The notes: generated by a model not told the origin, from the letters alone. Shown: positions 12,080 to 25,340, numbered from the stretch's first letter. The stretch is DNA of 64,000 bases from Siphonodentalium dalli (GCA_032622095.1 CP136061.1:51099762-51163761); one strand, 5' to 3'. Numbers and translations: made by a program.

Positions 12080-13437
12080 CTCTTATCATCCATCTGTTTC
12101 TCACGACACTATCATTACCATTACATATATGTCCATTCCTTCCCGTCCGACACCCTTCTCCGCGCAATGGCGAGGGGCGTGAAGCAAAAGGTGTCAATTT
12201 CGTTCAGTTAGAATGTCAACATTGTTCTGTTTGTATTGTGTGTTACACCTTCTGTTATCAACTTGTGAAACTATGTTAAATTAGGATTCATCATTTTCAT
12301 TTTATTATTTTTATAATAGAGTATGTTTCTATGCAACTGAGTTAATCAAGACACCTGCAAATAATCTCACAATCCCTTTAATTAGTTATTGTTTCAACTA
12401 GATGTCCTTTCGATAAGACCAAGGCCAAAACTGCACAAAACCGATAATCCCTGCACTAATTAACTAGATCAAACGACTAGTAAAATTTTCTTTGTCGGAT
12501 CGCGACCGAAAACTACAAAGCCAAATCTTCTCTCGATGGAATCTTTCCATTCCCTTTTACTATATTTTTGCAGAACCGGTGAGGAATGATAAGGCGGTCT
12601 GGTCAGTATATCTCGTTTTTATCTTTAAAACTGGTGAGGCCACAAAGTCAGATAATTTGCTTGCATACATTGGCAATATTTGGCATCTATTACAATCCTT
12701 CCCTGTAGCAGATACTCCACATTTTACTAGTGTTTGAATAGTTCAATGTCCAAAATGTTCACATAAATTAAATATTAAAATTCTAAACAAAACATTGACC
12801 AGTATGCAACCACTCTCCATTAGTAACATAACATATGCCAAAATCATTTTCAACAAGACCATTCAACCGATCACAGTCAACATTCACAGGAAATTACAAT
12901 GAAACCTTTTTTTTCTAGAGAATAGTAAATGATCAGCCAATCGTCTGAAGACAACGTTGAAATTGGTTGAATGGTAGACGGACAACTTTTCCGGTATAGT
13001 TTCTATCAATTAATATAGATAATATTTAGAATATCTTTATCCAGCCTTACGACAGGTGTATGTGCTACTTGTTGAGAACAGAAAAAACGACATAAAGCAT
13101 TCGGAGTGATACCAAAAGTGTACAAAGAATGACAACTCTATCTTGTTAGCACCCTCAATCATGGCAAGTTGTATCTATACTATATATTCCACCACTATCT
13201 TACGATAGAAATAAACCACTTTCTATGACTTTTATAGACAAACAATATACCGAAAATTAAGATTTTATCTGCATTTAATTAATAAAATGGCTATCTAGAG
13301 ACGTGTCGGTATTTATATTTGCTGTTGTTTAAATTATGGCACGAAGATATGGACGATCTTGTTTTGTTATCATTTCTAGGTATTTGACACGTGTGTTCAG
13401 TAACATATGACACGTGTGTAAAGTAACACATGAGGTA
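12080..13437. other. No feature recognised
   Basis: Intron or intergenic AT-rich sequence. No exon, repeat family or transposon end was recognised. Confidence 0.4.
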
Positions 13438-13690
13438 TTCCATGTTACCCTAGTAACCATACCTGTGCGTAATATACAACCAAATTATTCCATGTTACCA
13501 TATTAACCATACCTTGCGTAATACACATACAAATTAATTTATATGACGAGGTATTGCATGTTACCATATTATCCATGTCTGTGGGTAATATACATACAAA
13601 TTAATTTATATGATGAGGTATTGCATGTTACCCTATTAACCATACCTAGCGCCTGTGCGTAATATACATACAAATTAATTTATATAAAGC
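13438..13690. repeat. Tandem repeat, about 48-70 bp units, four copies
   Basis: The phrase TT(C/G)CATGTTACC.TA.TA(A/T)CCAT recurs at about 13438, 13485, 13552 and 13620, each followed by GCGTAAT or GGGTAATA.ACATACAAATTAATTTATAT. The first unit lacks the AATTAATTTATAT tail. Confidence 0.8.
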
Positions 13691-14419
13691 CTGTGGCAGA
13701 AACAAGTGTAAACCCGGAAACGTTGGTACGACCATTGTTTAAATATATCAGGCTATCTATAACATTCTAATCCAGCCTATTCTCCTGTTGATAAGCTCAT
13801 ATGGTACTTAATTCAAATATAACAATTGGTAGGTGGGTCCCCAAAATGCCAATGGTATAAATGTATCATAGTTACATATTTTTCGACACCCTTGGTCTAT
13901 TGCCAACACTGACAATATTAGTCTTCATACACTTACAGTGACACGTATATATTTCTATAGCGGTATTTTATCAATACTAGCCAGACTGAACTGCTGACTA
14001 ATTCAATTATATTTGTATCATATACACATACATGTAGCACAGTACAAGCGTGATTTTAAGTTGTTCTTTTTATGTTAATACTAAATTACTATAGTTTCTC
14101 TTTACAACATCCTAGTCATATACTATTGATTGATAAGAGTATCGTATAGAAACAGTTCATGATAAATTTTATTTACTATATTTTTCGAATCTTTTACCAA
14201 TTCATGATATTCGTTTATTGATATTCATATGTTAATTCTCACCTGGAGCAGAAAAAAACTTGGGACATACTAATTGACATATAGCCATAATGAAATAATT
14301 TCCGATTCAGGTGTAACACACTGAGGAGATGACTTTTAAAAAGAATCTTGCTTGTCATATATATATTGTTGTCAGATCCTCCATATCTCTGTATAATGAA
14401 AAAATAATTATAAAGATTC

Positions 14420-14725
14420 TCATAATGTAATCTATATATGTAGGATATGTCTGTTTGTCCGGACTTTTCTCCAAGACACCTGGACCGATTTCATCCAAAT
14501 TTGGTGTGTTGGCTGGTGAAGTTATAAAAAAAATTATTAAACAAATAAAAACAGGTTTGTTAATTTCAGCAAGGATCTCTTTATATAATTAAAGATAATT
14601 TAAAAATGTTAAAACGATCAAAAGGTGCAAGTGCACAAAGTGTTGGTCTCTAGGATCAAAACGTGCGCAAAGCGCAAGTCCCTCCACTGCTGAATAAAGA
14701 CTCCGAGGGGAGCCTATTTTATCTA
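14420..14725. repeat. Dispersed repeat, two modules
   Basis: The first part (14430-14525) has the ATATATGTAGGATATGTCTG start and a CACCTGGACCGATTTCATCC segment, typical of short interspersed elements in invertebrates. The second part (about 14630-14725) is the GATCAAAACGTGCGCAAAGCGC..AATAAAGACTCC family seen at 2985-3300. Confidence 0.55.
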
Positions 14726-15377
14726 GTTGTTATATATTTATGTTGTTTACACCAATTGCAAAACCATAGTGTCATAATCTGGCATATTCCATAGCGGATA
14801 GACGAAATGTCGTGTAGACGAAATGTCTTATGTGAAATGTTTTATGACATCGCTTATGTTGTGATATCTCCTCAGAAAATAAAAAAACATGGAGTATATA
14901 AGAGTGGGGGACAAGCAGCCAAGTTGAAGAGGGCAGGGTATGGATACAAAGATAATGATGAATTTCATAAGCGTAGATAATTGATGAATCTGCTGAGGTA
15001 AAAGGACAGAGAGACAGCGAAATACAGAAGAAGTGATAGAGAGTGGGTGTGTGCTACAACTTCAGTATGATTACTAATATTTAACACATCATTTTTATTG
15101 TTAAATTTGATGTTCATTTCGTTTTTAAATTTATTAGGACCACTGACGACTGTTGGAAATTCACTGAATCGAACGACTATGCTAGATGGTTAACAAGGTA
15201 CATATAATAATGTGTGGATATAATTTCGAATTATCATAATATTTCATATGTAATAAACTAATAAATAACCAAAACCAGCACTCTTGGTTATAACAGTTTG
15301 AGTTGTTTTGTTTAAAATTTTGTAGTTCGTATGAATGGGGTAGAAGAAATGTGGTGGATACCCACGCGTGCACTCAC

Positions 15378-15623
15378 CTGGTTTGTCGTTGATCCATGGG
15401 TCGCCATATAATTCCACCTCACACAAGGTGAGAGGTTTTGTATCCGTTGGTCCAATCTTTTGCACACTCACATATCGACCGATGGCGTCTCCACTACATG
15501 GCTGGTTTAGTATGGCTCCTTTTGGAGCAGCCCCTGGGTAGTGGTAACACCGGCAATTGCACAGACCTCCCCCTTCGCTATACGTCATGGACACGTCTAT
15601 TGTGAAATTATTGAGGCGATCGC
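15378..15623 (-). CDS. F5/8 type C (fucolectin-type) domain, C-terminal half exon
   Basis: F5/8C fucolectin domains are beta-sandwich lectins, usually secreted or cell-surface. This exon follows an acceptor (TTCTTTTCCAG) and ends at a donor (CCAG then GTGAGT). It reads GDRLNNFTIDVSMTYS, then a Cys-rich stretch, then GRYVSVQKIGPTDTKPLTLC and EVELYG, which is the usual end of the fold. Both ends are phase 1. The preceding half is the exon at 19616-19828. The vicinal Cys pair common before the G-D-R-L loop is absent (the joined loop has N-Y in that place), so sugar specificity may differ from classic fucose lectins. Ten residues of linker follow the domain. Confidence 0.85.
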
Positions 15624-15810
15624 CTGGAAAAGAACAATACCATTAATGTACGTGATTGCGGAAGTGATAACAGGAGTTAGAAACCGATGGAATTGAAGTT
15701 ACGTGTGGATATACTGAACGTAATATGAGGAGTAAACAACATGGGTGTTTGTACAAGAGATGTTAAGCCTTTCATGACAGGAGCTTCCTATAATTTTGTG
15801 AAAACTCTCT

Positions 15811-16285
15811 GCCAATGCAATCTCTTATATATGCGAGTCGACTATACATTGTTGAAAAATGTAAGAAGAAAACATTATAACCATTGATAAAGAATGCAAG
15901 AAAAAAATGGTGAAAAATGATAAAATTGTTAAAGAATATATGAAAAAAATGATAAAAATGATAAAACTGTTAAAGAATATAAGAAGAAATGATTACAACG
16001 ACATGTAAGACATAAGAATAAAAATGATAAAAATTGTTAAAGAATGTAAGAACAAATTATAACAATTGATAAGGAATGCAAGAAAAAATGTAAAAAATGA
16101 TAAAATTGTTAGAGAATGTAAGAAAAAATGATAGAAATGATAAAAATTGTTAGATAATGTAAGAAAGAAGAATGTAATAAAAAAAATGATAAAACATTGT
16201 TAGGCCAGTGCACTATCTCATATATGCGAGGCGACCGATGGTCGATTCACATATATAAGAGAATACATTGGCACAGTGTCTTTAA
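15811..16285. repeat. A-rich tandem repeat bounded by related inverted motifs
   Basis: From about 15860 to 16200 the sequence repeats GATAAAA.TTGTTA(A/G)AGAATGTAAGAAAAAATG-like units of roughly 35-65 bp. The left border has TGCCAATGCAATCTCTTATATATGCGAGTCGAC; the right border (16203-16281) is an imperfect palindrome around GGTCGATTC with the same CTC..ATATATGCGAG..GCGAC words in both orientations. This looks like a small non-autonomous inverted-repeat element with an expanded interior. Confidence 0.6.
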
Positions 16286-16862
16286 TGTTACGCCAGCTCC
16301 AGCCATGAACGGGTTAAGCATCAGATTGAACTTTATTTGAACATTATGCGTGCCTAAGCCCGTCAAAGTACTAAATTGTCGATTGATCACCAATATTCTC
16401 TCTTATATTTTGCTGCTGAACCCAAAATCAGTCTCTGCAACAAAACAACTATATCATTGTAACAACGACGACCTAGATTATCGCAGCTCAAACATGACCC
16501 AGAATTTATAAAATTTAAATCATCGAATAGCTGTATGCCCATACAAAGAACAACTTTATGAAATATCAATAAATGCCAACATGATGTTAGTATAGGGTGA
16601 GTTAACCAACAATGAAACACCATGTACAGGTAGCCTATGCCATATTGGCCTATGTTAATATTTATGTAGGTCAATTTAATTCATTTATTCATTAACTTAT
16701 GATTTTATGAGTACAGTGTTGGATCACTCTACATATGATGGTTATGTACAGTAATGAATTTTAATTTGAATTGAAATGTGATTCAGCTGCTTATTTGATT
16801 GAATATTGCTAATTGGCGATTACCTCTGTCCTCTCTATTGGATATGTATACCATATTCGTAT

Positions 16863-17960
16863 TTAAATTCGCGCATTACTGTTTTTCGCGCTGATGTAGA
16901 TGTGGTTTACCTGTTCTAATTTACATAAGGTAATTCTGTTTGTCATGCTCACAGTTTCCATATATCTCTCGAAAGATAAATCATGCTTAAATATCCTATA
17001 TATGCGACCGCGACTGGAATAGTTTATGTTAGTTTCCCATGAATCTCTGAACAGCGTTATCATGCTATTCTTTATATATGACAAACCGATTTGGATTACA
17101 ATTTTCTAATATATAACAGATGGTATGCAACCAAGAGAAAATTACTTGCGTTAATGTCAAACATAGTACGTGATAGCTTCAAGAGTATTCTAGTTTTCAT
17201 GGCTATTCATAACCTTAATTTTTTTTTTATCATTCGTGTATTCACTTGTACGCCAATTGGCAGACTGCCGCATTCGCCATGTAATATCACATTAGGGGTG
17301 GATGGTCTGAGGTTGAGGATGTGCTTAATATGTTTACGATGAACCTTCTAGAGAAAATCATTGTTCCCAAAAAACCCAGTTTTCACACCCATATCGGCAT
17401 GACATGCAAATCAAACAAATGTCCAGTTATTGGTCACACCTTTAAATGTATTTTGTTCGCATCCATATTCGATTGTATTTGTGTTTTCTAATTAAATCTG
17501 GGGCGGTGCATGTATACAAAATGTGTGAATGTGGACAATAAAAGGCACATCATCACAACTATTACACAATTTTGCACTCTCCCTTCTATGCTTGGTAACA
17601 GTTTTAAATTCCGAAATGCTGACCATGGAGGATACCAGGCTTACCCACTCTTCCTCGCTGAAATGAGGCCAGATTGGTCTATTAGGTGATACGTCAATTT
17701 AACCTCGTTTCCTTCTTTAGTATGGAACATCGAATTTTCAACATAATTCAAGTGCAGCTTTCGTTTGCCTATGGGCGCTAGTTTTTTCTCCCAAAACAGA
17801 CTGGAATGTTTCTAAGTCTGTGGCATGACTGTCCTCTGCATCATCATTTTCTTCCGTAGTTGTATATATTGCCACAACAATAACTATTTGATAATCACTG
17901 CTTGTGTCATTCTCCAGGTAAATCAGGTTTAACAATTGATATAGGTGTAACTTTATTTCC
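16863..17960 (-). pseudogene. Possible LINE ORF2 C-terminal relic
   Basis: On the minus strand about 17310-17250 reads a VILHGECGSLPIGVQV segment, and 17084-16863 reads SSRGRIYRIFKHDLSFERY followed by R-I-T-L-C-K. Both resemble the C-terminal tail of LINE ORF2 proteins common in marine invertebrates (GE.GR.PL and R..TYR.FK segments). The interval between is full of stops. There is no catalytic motif, so this is a weak call; flanking parts up to 17960 are included only because they read similarly broken on the same strand. Confidence 0.35.
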
Positions 17961-17999
17961 AAATTGATTTGTTATGTGTGGAAGTGTTTTTTGTATGAT

Positions 18000-18930
18000 C
18001 ATAAAGTCCCTCGGCGTTCGCGAACATCACTCTCCGATCACGTCCACGTGACTCCCCAATCATTCTTTCCCAATTATTAATGTTATTGTATTGTTCAGGA
18101 TTGTTACTCTGTAGTTGCTGTCTGTCCAATCAGAATTGTTATTTGTCCATATGAGCATGTGTGCCCTAGCTCATTAGCTCCCCGAATCGGTTACCAGAAA
18201 TCAAGCAAACTCTTCATACAACTTCGTTCATGCATTGCCACGATGTGTGTGACTACATTAGGCAACGCCCACATCTATTGTTGGCTTCTTTTGCCTCGTT
18301 GCATACGCAATTGGGTACATTCAGGTTTGGGCAATGTTTACCTTTGTTATTTGTGAAACACTAACAATGTACTTCCAGTTTAAGCAGTTGCGATGAGAGA
18401 TATGTGCAGTCCTTAGCAAACATTTCCATATCTGATACCGTTTTCAACTCATGATCCTCAAACTTTTCTCTCCCCATGCCATTGTCAACCACCTTCCCAA
18501 AATTTGAGTGGATTTTACAGTCTCTCAGAATAGTCGGAAACCTCTGTAATCCAAACACCCCGTCACTTCGATTGTGTGAAGTGTTATTAAGCATTAGTCG
18601 TCATTATCCTGTATAGCCGCGATGTCGTCCCTTCCTACCACTCGCTCTAACGCACGAAGAACGTCACGGCCATTGAAACGCCGAATTTATTTTTGTCAAA
18701 AGACACCGTCATATCTCTTGAAATCGAGATTTCTTATCAGGCGAAATACTTGTGTGCTTCGAAGTCATAATGTTTTGAGAATTTAGGTCTATGAAATTAA
18801 GTCCATTTTAGAAAATTATCAGATTTTCCATTGAGAGAATTTATAACAGCCGCAATTATCGACTCATACGCACCAACCGAACTGTGTTCTATTATTGGTG
18901 TTAGGAAAATCCTTTCTCAGAGTATATATA
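18000..18930. other. No feature recognised
   Basis: Lies within the large intron between the two F5/8C half exons' neighbourhoods. A 77-codon minus frame at 18361-18594 has no recognisable features. Confidence 0.4.
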
Positions 18931-18939
18931 GTCCCAAAT

Positions 18940-19615
18940 GAATGGCCCGTCAACGTTTAACCCCAACACACGTGTGGCTACAGGGCTGAAGGCAATCGTT
19001 AGAATTGTCGAAGTGGAACATACATGCGCCGCCCGTTCGACACAAGCTCGACAGTAAGAAATGTGAAGTTGAACATACATGCGATGCCCCAATTTGACAT
19101 GCTAGCGGATGAGACATACCAGAATTATCAGGATTTATGACGTTCATAACACAGTACACGAAATATTGACCCCGTCGTCATTGTGCCTACATCAGAGCTG
19201 AGCACAAAAGTATGAATGTGAGAAGTTGAGCTCACACACGGCCCTAATTAGATATATTACATACACATCACATGTTGTTGATAGCTCGACCGTTGGTGAC
19301 GTATACCGCACTAAAATTAACAATTCACATAAGATTTACCCCACGCCCGTGTGACTACAAGGTTTATCCCAATAGTAAAAATGGGAAGCGAAATACACAC
19401 GGCACCCATTGGATAGTTCTCTTTTGCGGCATTCCACAACAACATCCCATTTCGAGGATTACCTATGGCTGATAGCGTACAACACATCCAAATTGACAAT
19501 TCACAAAAGCATTGACCCAATCGCCGGTGTGATTACAGGTCTGAGCACAATAGTAAGAATTTGGGAATCAGACCACACACAGTCCCCATCGGATATTTCA
19601 GCGAACTATGCTTAC
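18940..19615 (-). repeat. Array of decayed partial copies of the F5/8C N-half exon (about 170-210 bp period)
   Basis: Four units are recognised by the minus-strand reading C-x-H-(T/N), the counterpart of the exon's SCTHTGSG: units near 19512-19550, 19336-19375, 19167-19200 and 18957-18995. The first two units also keep counterparts of the exon's W-I-V-D-L segment (TGAATTGT.AATTT), the second also keeps a CTACGTCA-like part, and all keep sequence from the intron just after the donor (CCGATGGGGACTGTGTGTGG type). Stops and indels make them non-coding. They lie directly downstream of the real exon on the coding strand. Confidence 0.7.
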
Positions 19616-19828
19616 CATAATTACCCCTGTTGACAACAACCCAATCCTTAATGACGTAGATTGCACCCAAGTCAACAATCCACCATTGATTGAGACCACT
19701 GCCCGTATGAGTACATGAGGCACCATCGTACACGGAATTACCATCGACTGCTCGAGAAGCTACTCCGTCTACCGCTGTGCTGCTCTGCCAGGCATTCTGC
19801 CCGAGGGCGACGTTCGATGTGGTGTGTG
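19616..19828 (-). CDS. F5/8 type C (fucolectin-type) domain, N-terminal half exon
   Basis: The exon follows a CTGTTTTTCAG acceptor and ends at a GTAAGC donor. It reads SNVALGQNAWQSSTAVDG, then AVDGN.VYDGASCTHTG, then QWWIVDLGAIYVIKDWVVVN and R-G-N-Y. These are the standard landmarks of the first half of a fucolectin-type F5/8C domain, including the His of the ligand loop and the WW..DLG strand. It starts and ends in phase 1; joined to 15378-15623 the reading continues as R-G-N-Y-G-D-R-L. Compared with the family pattern R-x-D-C-C-x-D-R the loop is one residue shorter, with Asn for Asp and no vicinal cysteines. Upstream an exon supplying the first base of an Ala codon is needed; the exon at 58342-58498 fits in phase. 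Confidence 0.85.
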
Positions 19829-19849
19829 CTGAAAAACAGAAAGAGCATT

Positions 19850-22800
19850 CAAGATTCAAGATTCAAGATTCAATGAACTTTATTTGAAAATCATTATTAA
19901 CGATCGATGTATGTATATAATTACAGGATCACACAAACAATTTAACTTGTAAGGGCAGGGCCTTTATGCAAATGTGGCACTCCCAGGTTTCATTTTCACT
20001 AAGTAAGACCTCTAAGACATGATGAAATTTATTCAACACAAATAAACGAGCAGTCACGAAGCTAAAATCATTACAACCTCTCTCTCTGAGCATGCGTGGA
20101 ACAGAATCGCTTCTCAAAAGGGGACAAGCAACTATCCAGAAATGAATGCATTTTCTTAACGTGATTCATTCTGATTAACAACTATGAAACAAAGGACAAC
20201 GTCGAGCTCTCCCTTGATTAAAAATGCCACATGCCAAGACAAACTAAATATGCATAATTTCATTAGTCATTGTCCCCAGTTAGAATAATATTATCATGCA
20301 CGTGTTATAGAATAACGAGTCAAGGATGATCAATCAATTTACAACGGAATTACAATTTCCTTTTAGACAATTTAATTAGGAGAGACAATGGTTCCTTGAA
20401 TTACATACTCAATTATATTTGACTCAAGGCTGACCAGCTGTGATGAGATAGTGTTACACAAATATAATCATTTTTACTTATAATTGAGCATATATAAGTG
20501 CGTGTGCGTATTTATAGTCCGGGATATTAGACGTTAAAGTGGAAAAGTAAGGAAATAAATCGGGAAAATCTGATTTAAAAAAATATTATCTAGGCCATAA
20601 CATCGTGGAAAAGTCTCATAAAATCCGATTTGATATTTCTGAGTTTCCAAATAAAATAAACAACTTTTATATTTTGCACAATCATGGAAGTATTTGGATG
20701 CTGTAACAATTTTTCAACTGAAACGGCAATCAATATTGTTCAGTACACAATTCGTGAACCAAATACGCACATTCAAAGGTAAACTTTGAATGCATTTCGC
20801 AGATATGGATATGAAATAACATACTGAGCCAAAACAATGACGATTTTTAAGGGCTTCTCGAAACATCGACGCGAGCTATCTATTTTAGAAACTGTAGAGA
20901 CATCACTCCTTTGTTTTAATAGGCAGAATTTAGCGAGTACGACTACCATAAGTGGTCAAAAATTATAAAAACATAACCATACCCACAAAACTGGTTCTCA
21001 AAGACCTGGTCGTATTTTGTTTTTTCTACTTTGTCTACTTTGTCTAATCTGGTCATATGAATTACGCAGTTATACATGAGTTCATGTGAAATATGAGTAA
21101 TAGAACGAATATAGTGACATGGTCAGAATAATACAATCGCTGTCATGAAATGGCTGTCAATATGACTGCAGCACCAAGTCATGCCACGACGAACGAAACA
21201 TATGGTCTAACCACCTGGTAGGATAAATATGTATTGTTAATATTCATGTCTGTTATATATCATTAAAGGTACACATATCATTAAAACAGATCCATCTGGA
21301 GAATGTATCGGTCACTGCAATACAAGTTAAACCCAATGATTTATGACTTTAAAACTTTTGTGTTTACAGTCAGGCCCAAAAATAATAATTTTGGGCATGC
21401 AACACACGAAGTAATGTTTCGTCGCAAGTGTGTGGTAGTTTTATTCGACCTGATGATTAATTATTGAATGGAATGCAGAAACTGAAATGCATATCCTTGC
21501 GGTAAAAATATTAGTTACCCGGAATTTGCAGCACTGTCCATGATAATAAACACGTCTGTTGCAATGATTATTATACTGCAAAAAAACATCTATCTCGTCA
21601 ATATATTAGCAGTCCATCTCACCAGAGCAGAAAGACAGTACATCGTACATTTATATAAGACTAATGTTCGTGCTGCTACAAAACCGGTGTCGTAGTAGAC
21701 AATTATGTTCAAATTACTACAGTCGACTACTTGCAACTGGAATATGATATTAAGCAACGGACAACAATAGTTTTCAGAGTTTTCAGAATCTTAGCTGACT
21801 CTCGGCTTAAATTTGCTATTGCATACATGTATACCAGGACTTAAAGGCATACATATAATTTGCGAATACTTTGTGTGCCTTTCGATTGCACGAATATGTC
21901 CCATAAAACAATATGGAATCATCCGTTATTTACTTTTGTAATGTTAGACATTGGAATTTTTTTAAAGTGGAAGTAACAATTTTAGCGTAATCTATAACTC
22001 ATTTCTGCAAATGTTAGACGATAGTACACCAAATACGCTAAAATTGGACAAAACTCTAAAATCTTTTGAATCACTTTAAAAGTATAAAATATTCGCATAT
22101 TTGGTTTCCCAGACGCTAATTTGAAAAATTTAGAATTTTCTACGATATCGGCGATAAAGAGTCTTCACATTCCTCTTGTTTTAATTATGATATATACTAC
22201 GTATATATAATATTTTTGACATTGTTGTCTTTCATTTTTCATCTTCATTACTAATTTCAAACGAAATTCCACATTACATGATTCTAGTATATAATGTTTG
22301 TTATGCTACATGAACTCGGTTTCCATTTGCATAAAAATAGAGCATACGGCACCGGCAAATCATATTTTCACCACGTTGAGTTGACAAAGCATGGACCGTT
22401 TACCGACAATTAAACAAAATCATTAGAATCCTCTAGTCAACCCGCTATGGACCGGAGCGAATTACCATCCATGGTATCACGACTCTCACATTTCGTTTAT
22501 CTTTGTCTCCTTCACTTTCATTCTGTGTCAGAGAAACGATCCTTTCTCTCCTCTTTATGTAAGTTTCACACTTCTTTTCAAACTGCACTGTTAATCTCTT
22601 CACTCTCTATCGCACTCTATAAAACCCTCAAATGGCACCAAACAGCTAATGAATACCTGAATATGCAATCTCAACTACGAGCCATCCCTGCACCAACACA
22701 TAGCTTTGTATACTATAACAAAGATTAGCCAAATCGCTGAATATAGATGCAGGGTGGGTCTGTTTTATAACCGTGCGACTCGATTCCATAAATCTTCATA

Positions 22801-22880
22801 TTTTAACCCACTGCCAGCGACATTATTAGTGTCTTCAATCATTTTGATTATAAAATGAACAGACCTTAGACTGATACTTC
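19850..22880. other. No gene recognised
   Basis: About 19850-19872 is a short (ATTCAAG)n run. The rest is AT-rich and contains no exon or transposon that I can identify. The minus strand would be part of the long first intron if the lectin gene model is right. Confidence 0.4.
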
Positions 22881-23049
22881 ACTTGATTCAGCTGATATTT
22901 ATTGTCACTGATTGTCATCAATTGGAAGAAAGTCGTGTGTACGGTACTCTCGATCAATGCTACCACTACGAAATGAAAAGTGTTAACCCAAGTTTGCTTT
23001 TCCAAAGTTGGATTCGGAAACTACTGCTGCGTTGTGGATATATAAGTGA

Positions 23050-25240
23050 GAACCATGGTCCTATTGTAAATAAAACTATAAAAAGTTTACATTACAAAGA
23101 ATTATTCCCGAAATTGGTTGTCCTTGTGACAGAAATATTGAATTAAGATATATGTGAATTCACCAAGACTTGGCTAGACGATAACACAACACAAGACGAA
23201 CTCATAGTTCATGGCTTTCATGCACCAGAACGTAACGACAGAAGAGACCTTGGCGGGGGAGGTAATATCGTATATAAGCAATAAATAGCGCAATTTCCTG
23301 TGTTAACTGGCGATCATTACGTATAACACAAAACATCGAAGACATGACTTCAGCTTTGACTAAAATAATCAATGAAACCATTAATGAATTCATTCCACAT
23401 AAAATTATTCGATGCGGAAAAAACCGAACCTGAATTGCTTACCCCAAAAATCAAAACTATGAATAACCAGCGCAAACGCCTATACCAAAAAGTTGTGTTG
23501 GCTCATAACGAACAAACTGGAACACGTACAGAAGGAAACGAAACAACATTTGTATCAGAAATAAGGAAGTCAAGAAAAGACATGTTAGATAGAATCCAGG
23601 CATCTCTAAATGATCCAAATACACCGACATCAACATGGTGGAAAAACTTTTAATAAATTGAAAAGCCGAAATTCCAAAACTGATATTCCTCCTCCAGAAC
23701 AGAAAGGACTAATATATTCGAGTAACTACGAAAAAACAATAGTTTTAAATGACTACTTCTGCAGCATTTCATCGGTTGATGATTCAGAATCTGACCCTTT
23801 AAATTCTAATCCAAAACCCATTTCTTCGACGGACGATACTTTAAAATTACAGAAGACGATATTATCGAGGTACTTAAAAATCTAATTAGTGATAAAGCAT
23901 GTGATAATAACGACATTAGCCCACGTGTGCAAAAATATTGCCTTAGCATAGCTAGACCCTTATTTATTATCTGCAAAATTTCCATGAGCAACTCTTTTTC
24001 TCCTACAGAGTTGAAAACAGCAAACGTACCTATTTTCAAGAAGGGAGACAGTTCTGATCCAAGGAACTATAGGCATATATCTCTTCAGAGCAGTCTAGGG
24101 AAAGTATACGAGAAATGTATTGCTAAACATTTAACAAAATGTCTATCAACCAACAAGGTTTTAACGAAGTTTCAGTCGGGTTTCCTCTCGGGTGATTCTA
24201 AATCAAACCAATTCACTGAGATGTATAATATAATTAGTGAATGATTGGATAACGGTCTTGGTGTTAGACTTCTCTTCTTCGATATAAGTAAGTCGTTTGA
24301 CAAAGTTTGGCAAGTCGGCCTCGTGCATAAGTTGAAAGAAATAGGCAAACGCCGTGACCTACTTGGTTGGATGATAAATTACCTCACTGGCACAGAACAA
24401 CGAGTTGTGTTGGGATCAGAATAATCGGAATGGAAGCCCTTAAATGCAGCAGTGTCCCAAGGTTATATCCGTGGTCCTATTCTATTTGTAATCTACATTA
24501 ATGACATTGTCCACGAAATATTATGTAATATCCGCTTATTTTCCCATGATACTTCGATTTTTCTGCCGATTAACGAATATAACGTGTTCAATGTGATGCA
24601 GCACGCATAGTAACCGGCGTAACTAGATCTGCCAATTAAAAAAAAAAAATGTTAGAAAAAACTGGATGGGAACTCTTAAGCAAACGACGCGATAAATCCA
24701 GATTATACCCGAACAATTTACTTCCTGATCGTGTAACTGAGGCATCCGAATCAAACATGGAAACTCGAAAGGCGAACGACTATAGAGTCCCTAGATGGAA
24801 TACTAAATCGCACGAAAATTCATTTATTCTAGAAACTACCTCTCTGTGGAATTCATTGGCGGAAGAAACTAAAACCATCTCTGATTTTGAACTATTTAAA
24901 AAAGAAATTAATATTAATGTAAAACGAAAGAAGCCCTGGTACTATTGCTCGTACAGTCGAAGAGCTCAGATATAACATACTCGCCTGCGTACTGAATGTA
25001 GTAACTTAAATAGTCACACACTCTCTAATTATAAATTCGATACTGACCGTTGTGTATGTGTGGTGCGACACGTATCATTTTATTTTCCAATGCCCGTAAT
25101 AGGAACACGCACGCCGCGAACTTTTAAACAGTCTACCCGATAATCTTATACTAACTGACACTTTATTTCTTTATGGAGAAGACAATCTAAACAAAAACTG
25201 CAACCGCCGCATATTTAAATCGTTTTAAAAAATCATTCTG
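23050..25240 (+). mobile_element. CR1/Jockey-like LINE ORF2, decayed
   Basis: In order: an endonuclease patch at about 23160-23280 (TKTWLDDN, GFHAPERNDRRDLGGGG). A linker follows at 23372-23885. Reverse transcriptase fingers lie at 23960-24200 (PIFKKGDSSDPRNYR, KFQSGF). Motif A is at about 24275-24310 (FFDISKSFDKVW). Motif B is at about 24440-24510 (SQGYIRGPILFVIYINDI). Motif C is at about 24540-24560, where the catalytic A-D-D is read as S-H-D. A deletion then leads to the C-terminal tail at 24649-24975 and a Cys/His remnant to about 25230. Stops interrupt several places and the mutated motif C means no activity. The C-terminal tail is related to the fragment at 37780-38490. Confidence 0.85.
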
Positions 25241-25249
25241 AACACAGAT

Positions 25250-25340
25250 GCCGGATTCGTCATCTCCGGTTTAAACCTCCGAGTTTATACCTGGTTTAAA
25301 CCTACATTGGCGGTCCAGACAAACAGGGTCTAAGGGGGCG
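25250..25340. repeat. GGTTTAAACC-type dispersed repeat
   Basis: GATTCGTCATCTCCGGTTTA and ACCTGGTTTAAACC segments followed by GGCGGTCCAGAC. Related words are at about 26600-26665 (GAATTCGTGATCTC..GGTTTAGCTGGACCG) and, inverted, at 38740-38855 and 44078-44120. The last two form the target site of the LTR element. Confidence 0.5.

Noticed and set aside
19272-19520. Possible extra F5/8C exon
   Set aside because: Matches only fragments of the exon with stops and indels; assigned to the decayed exon array instead.
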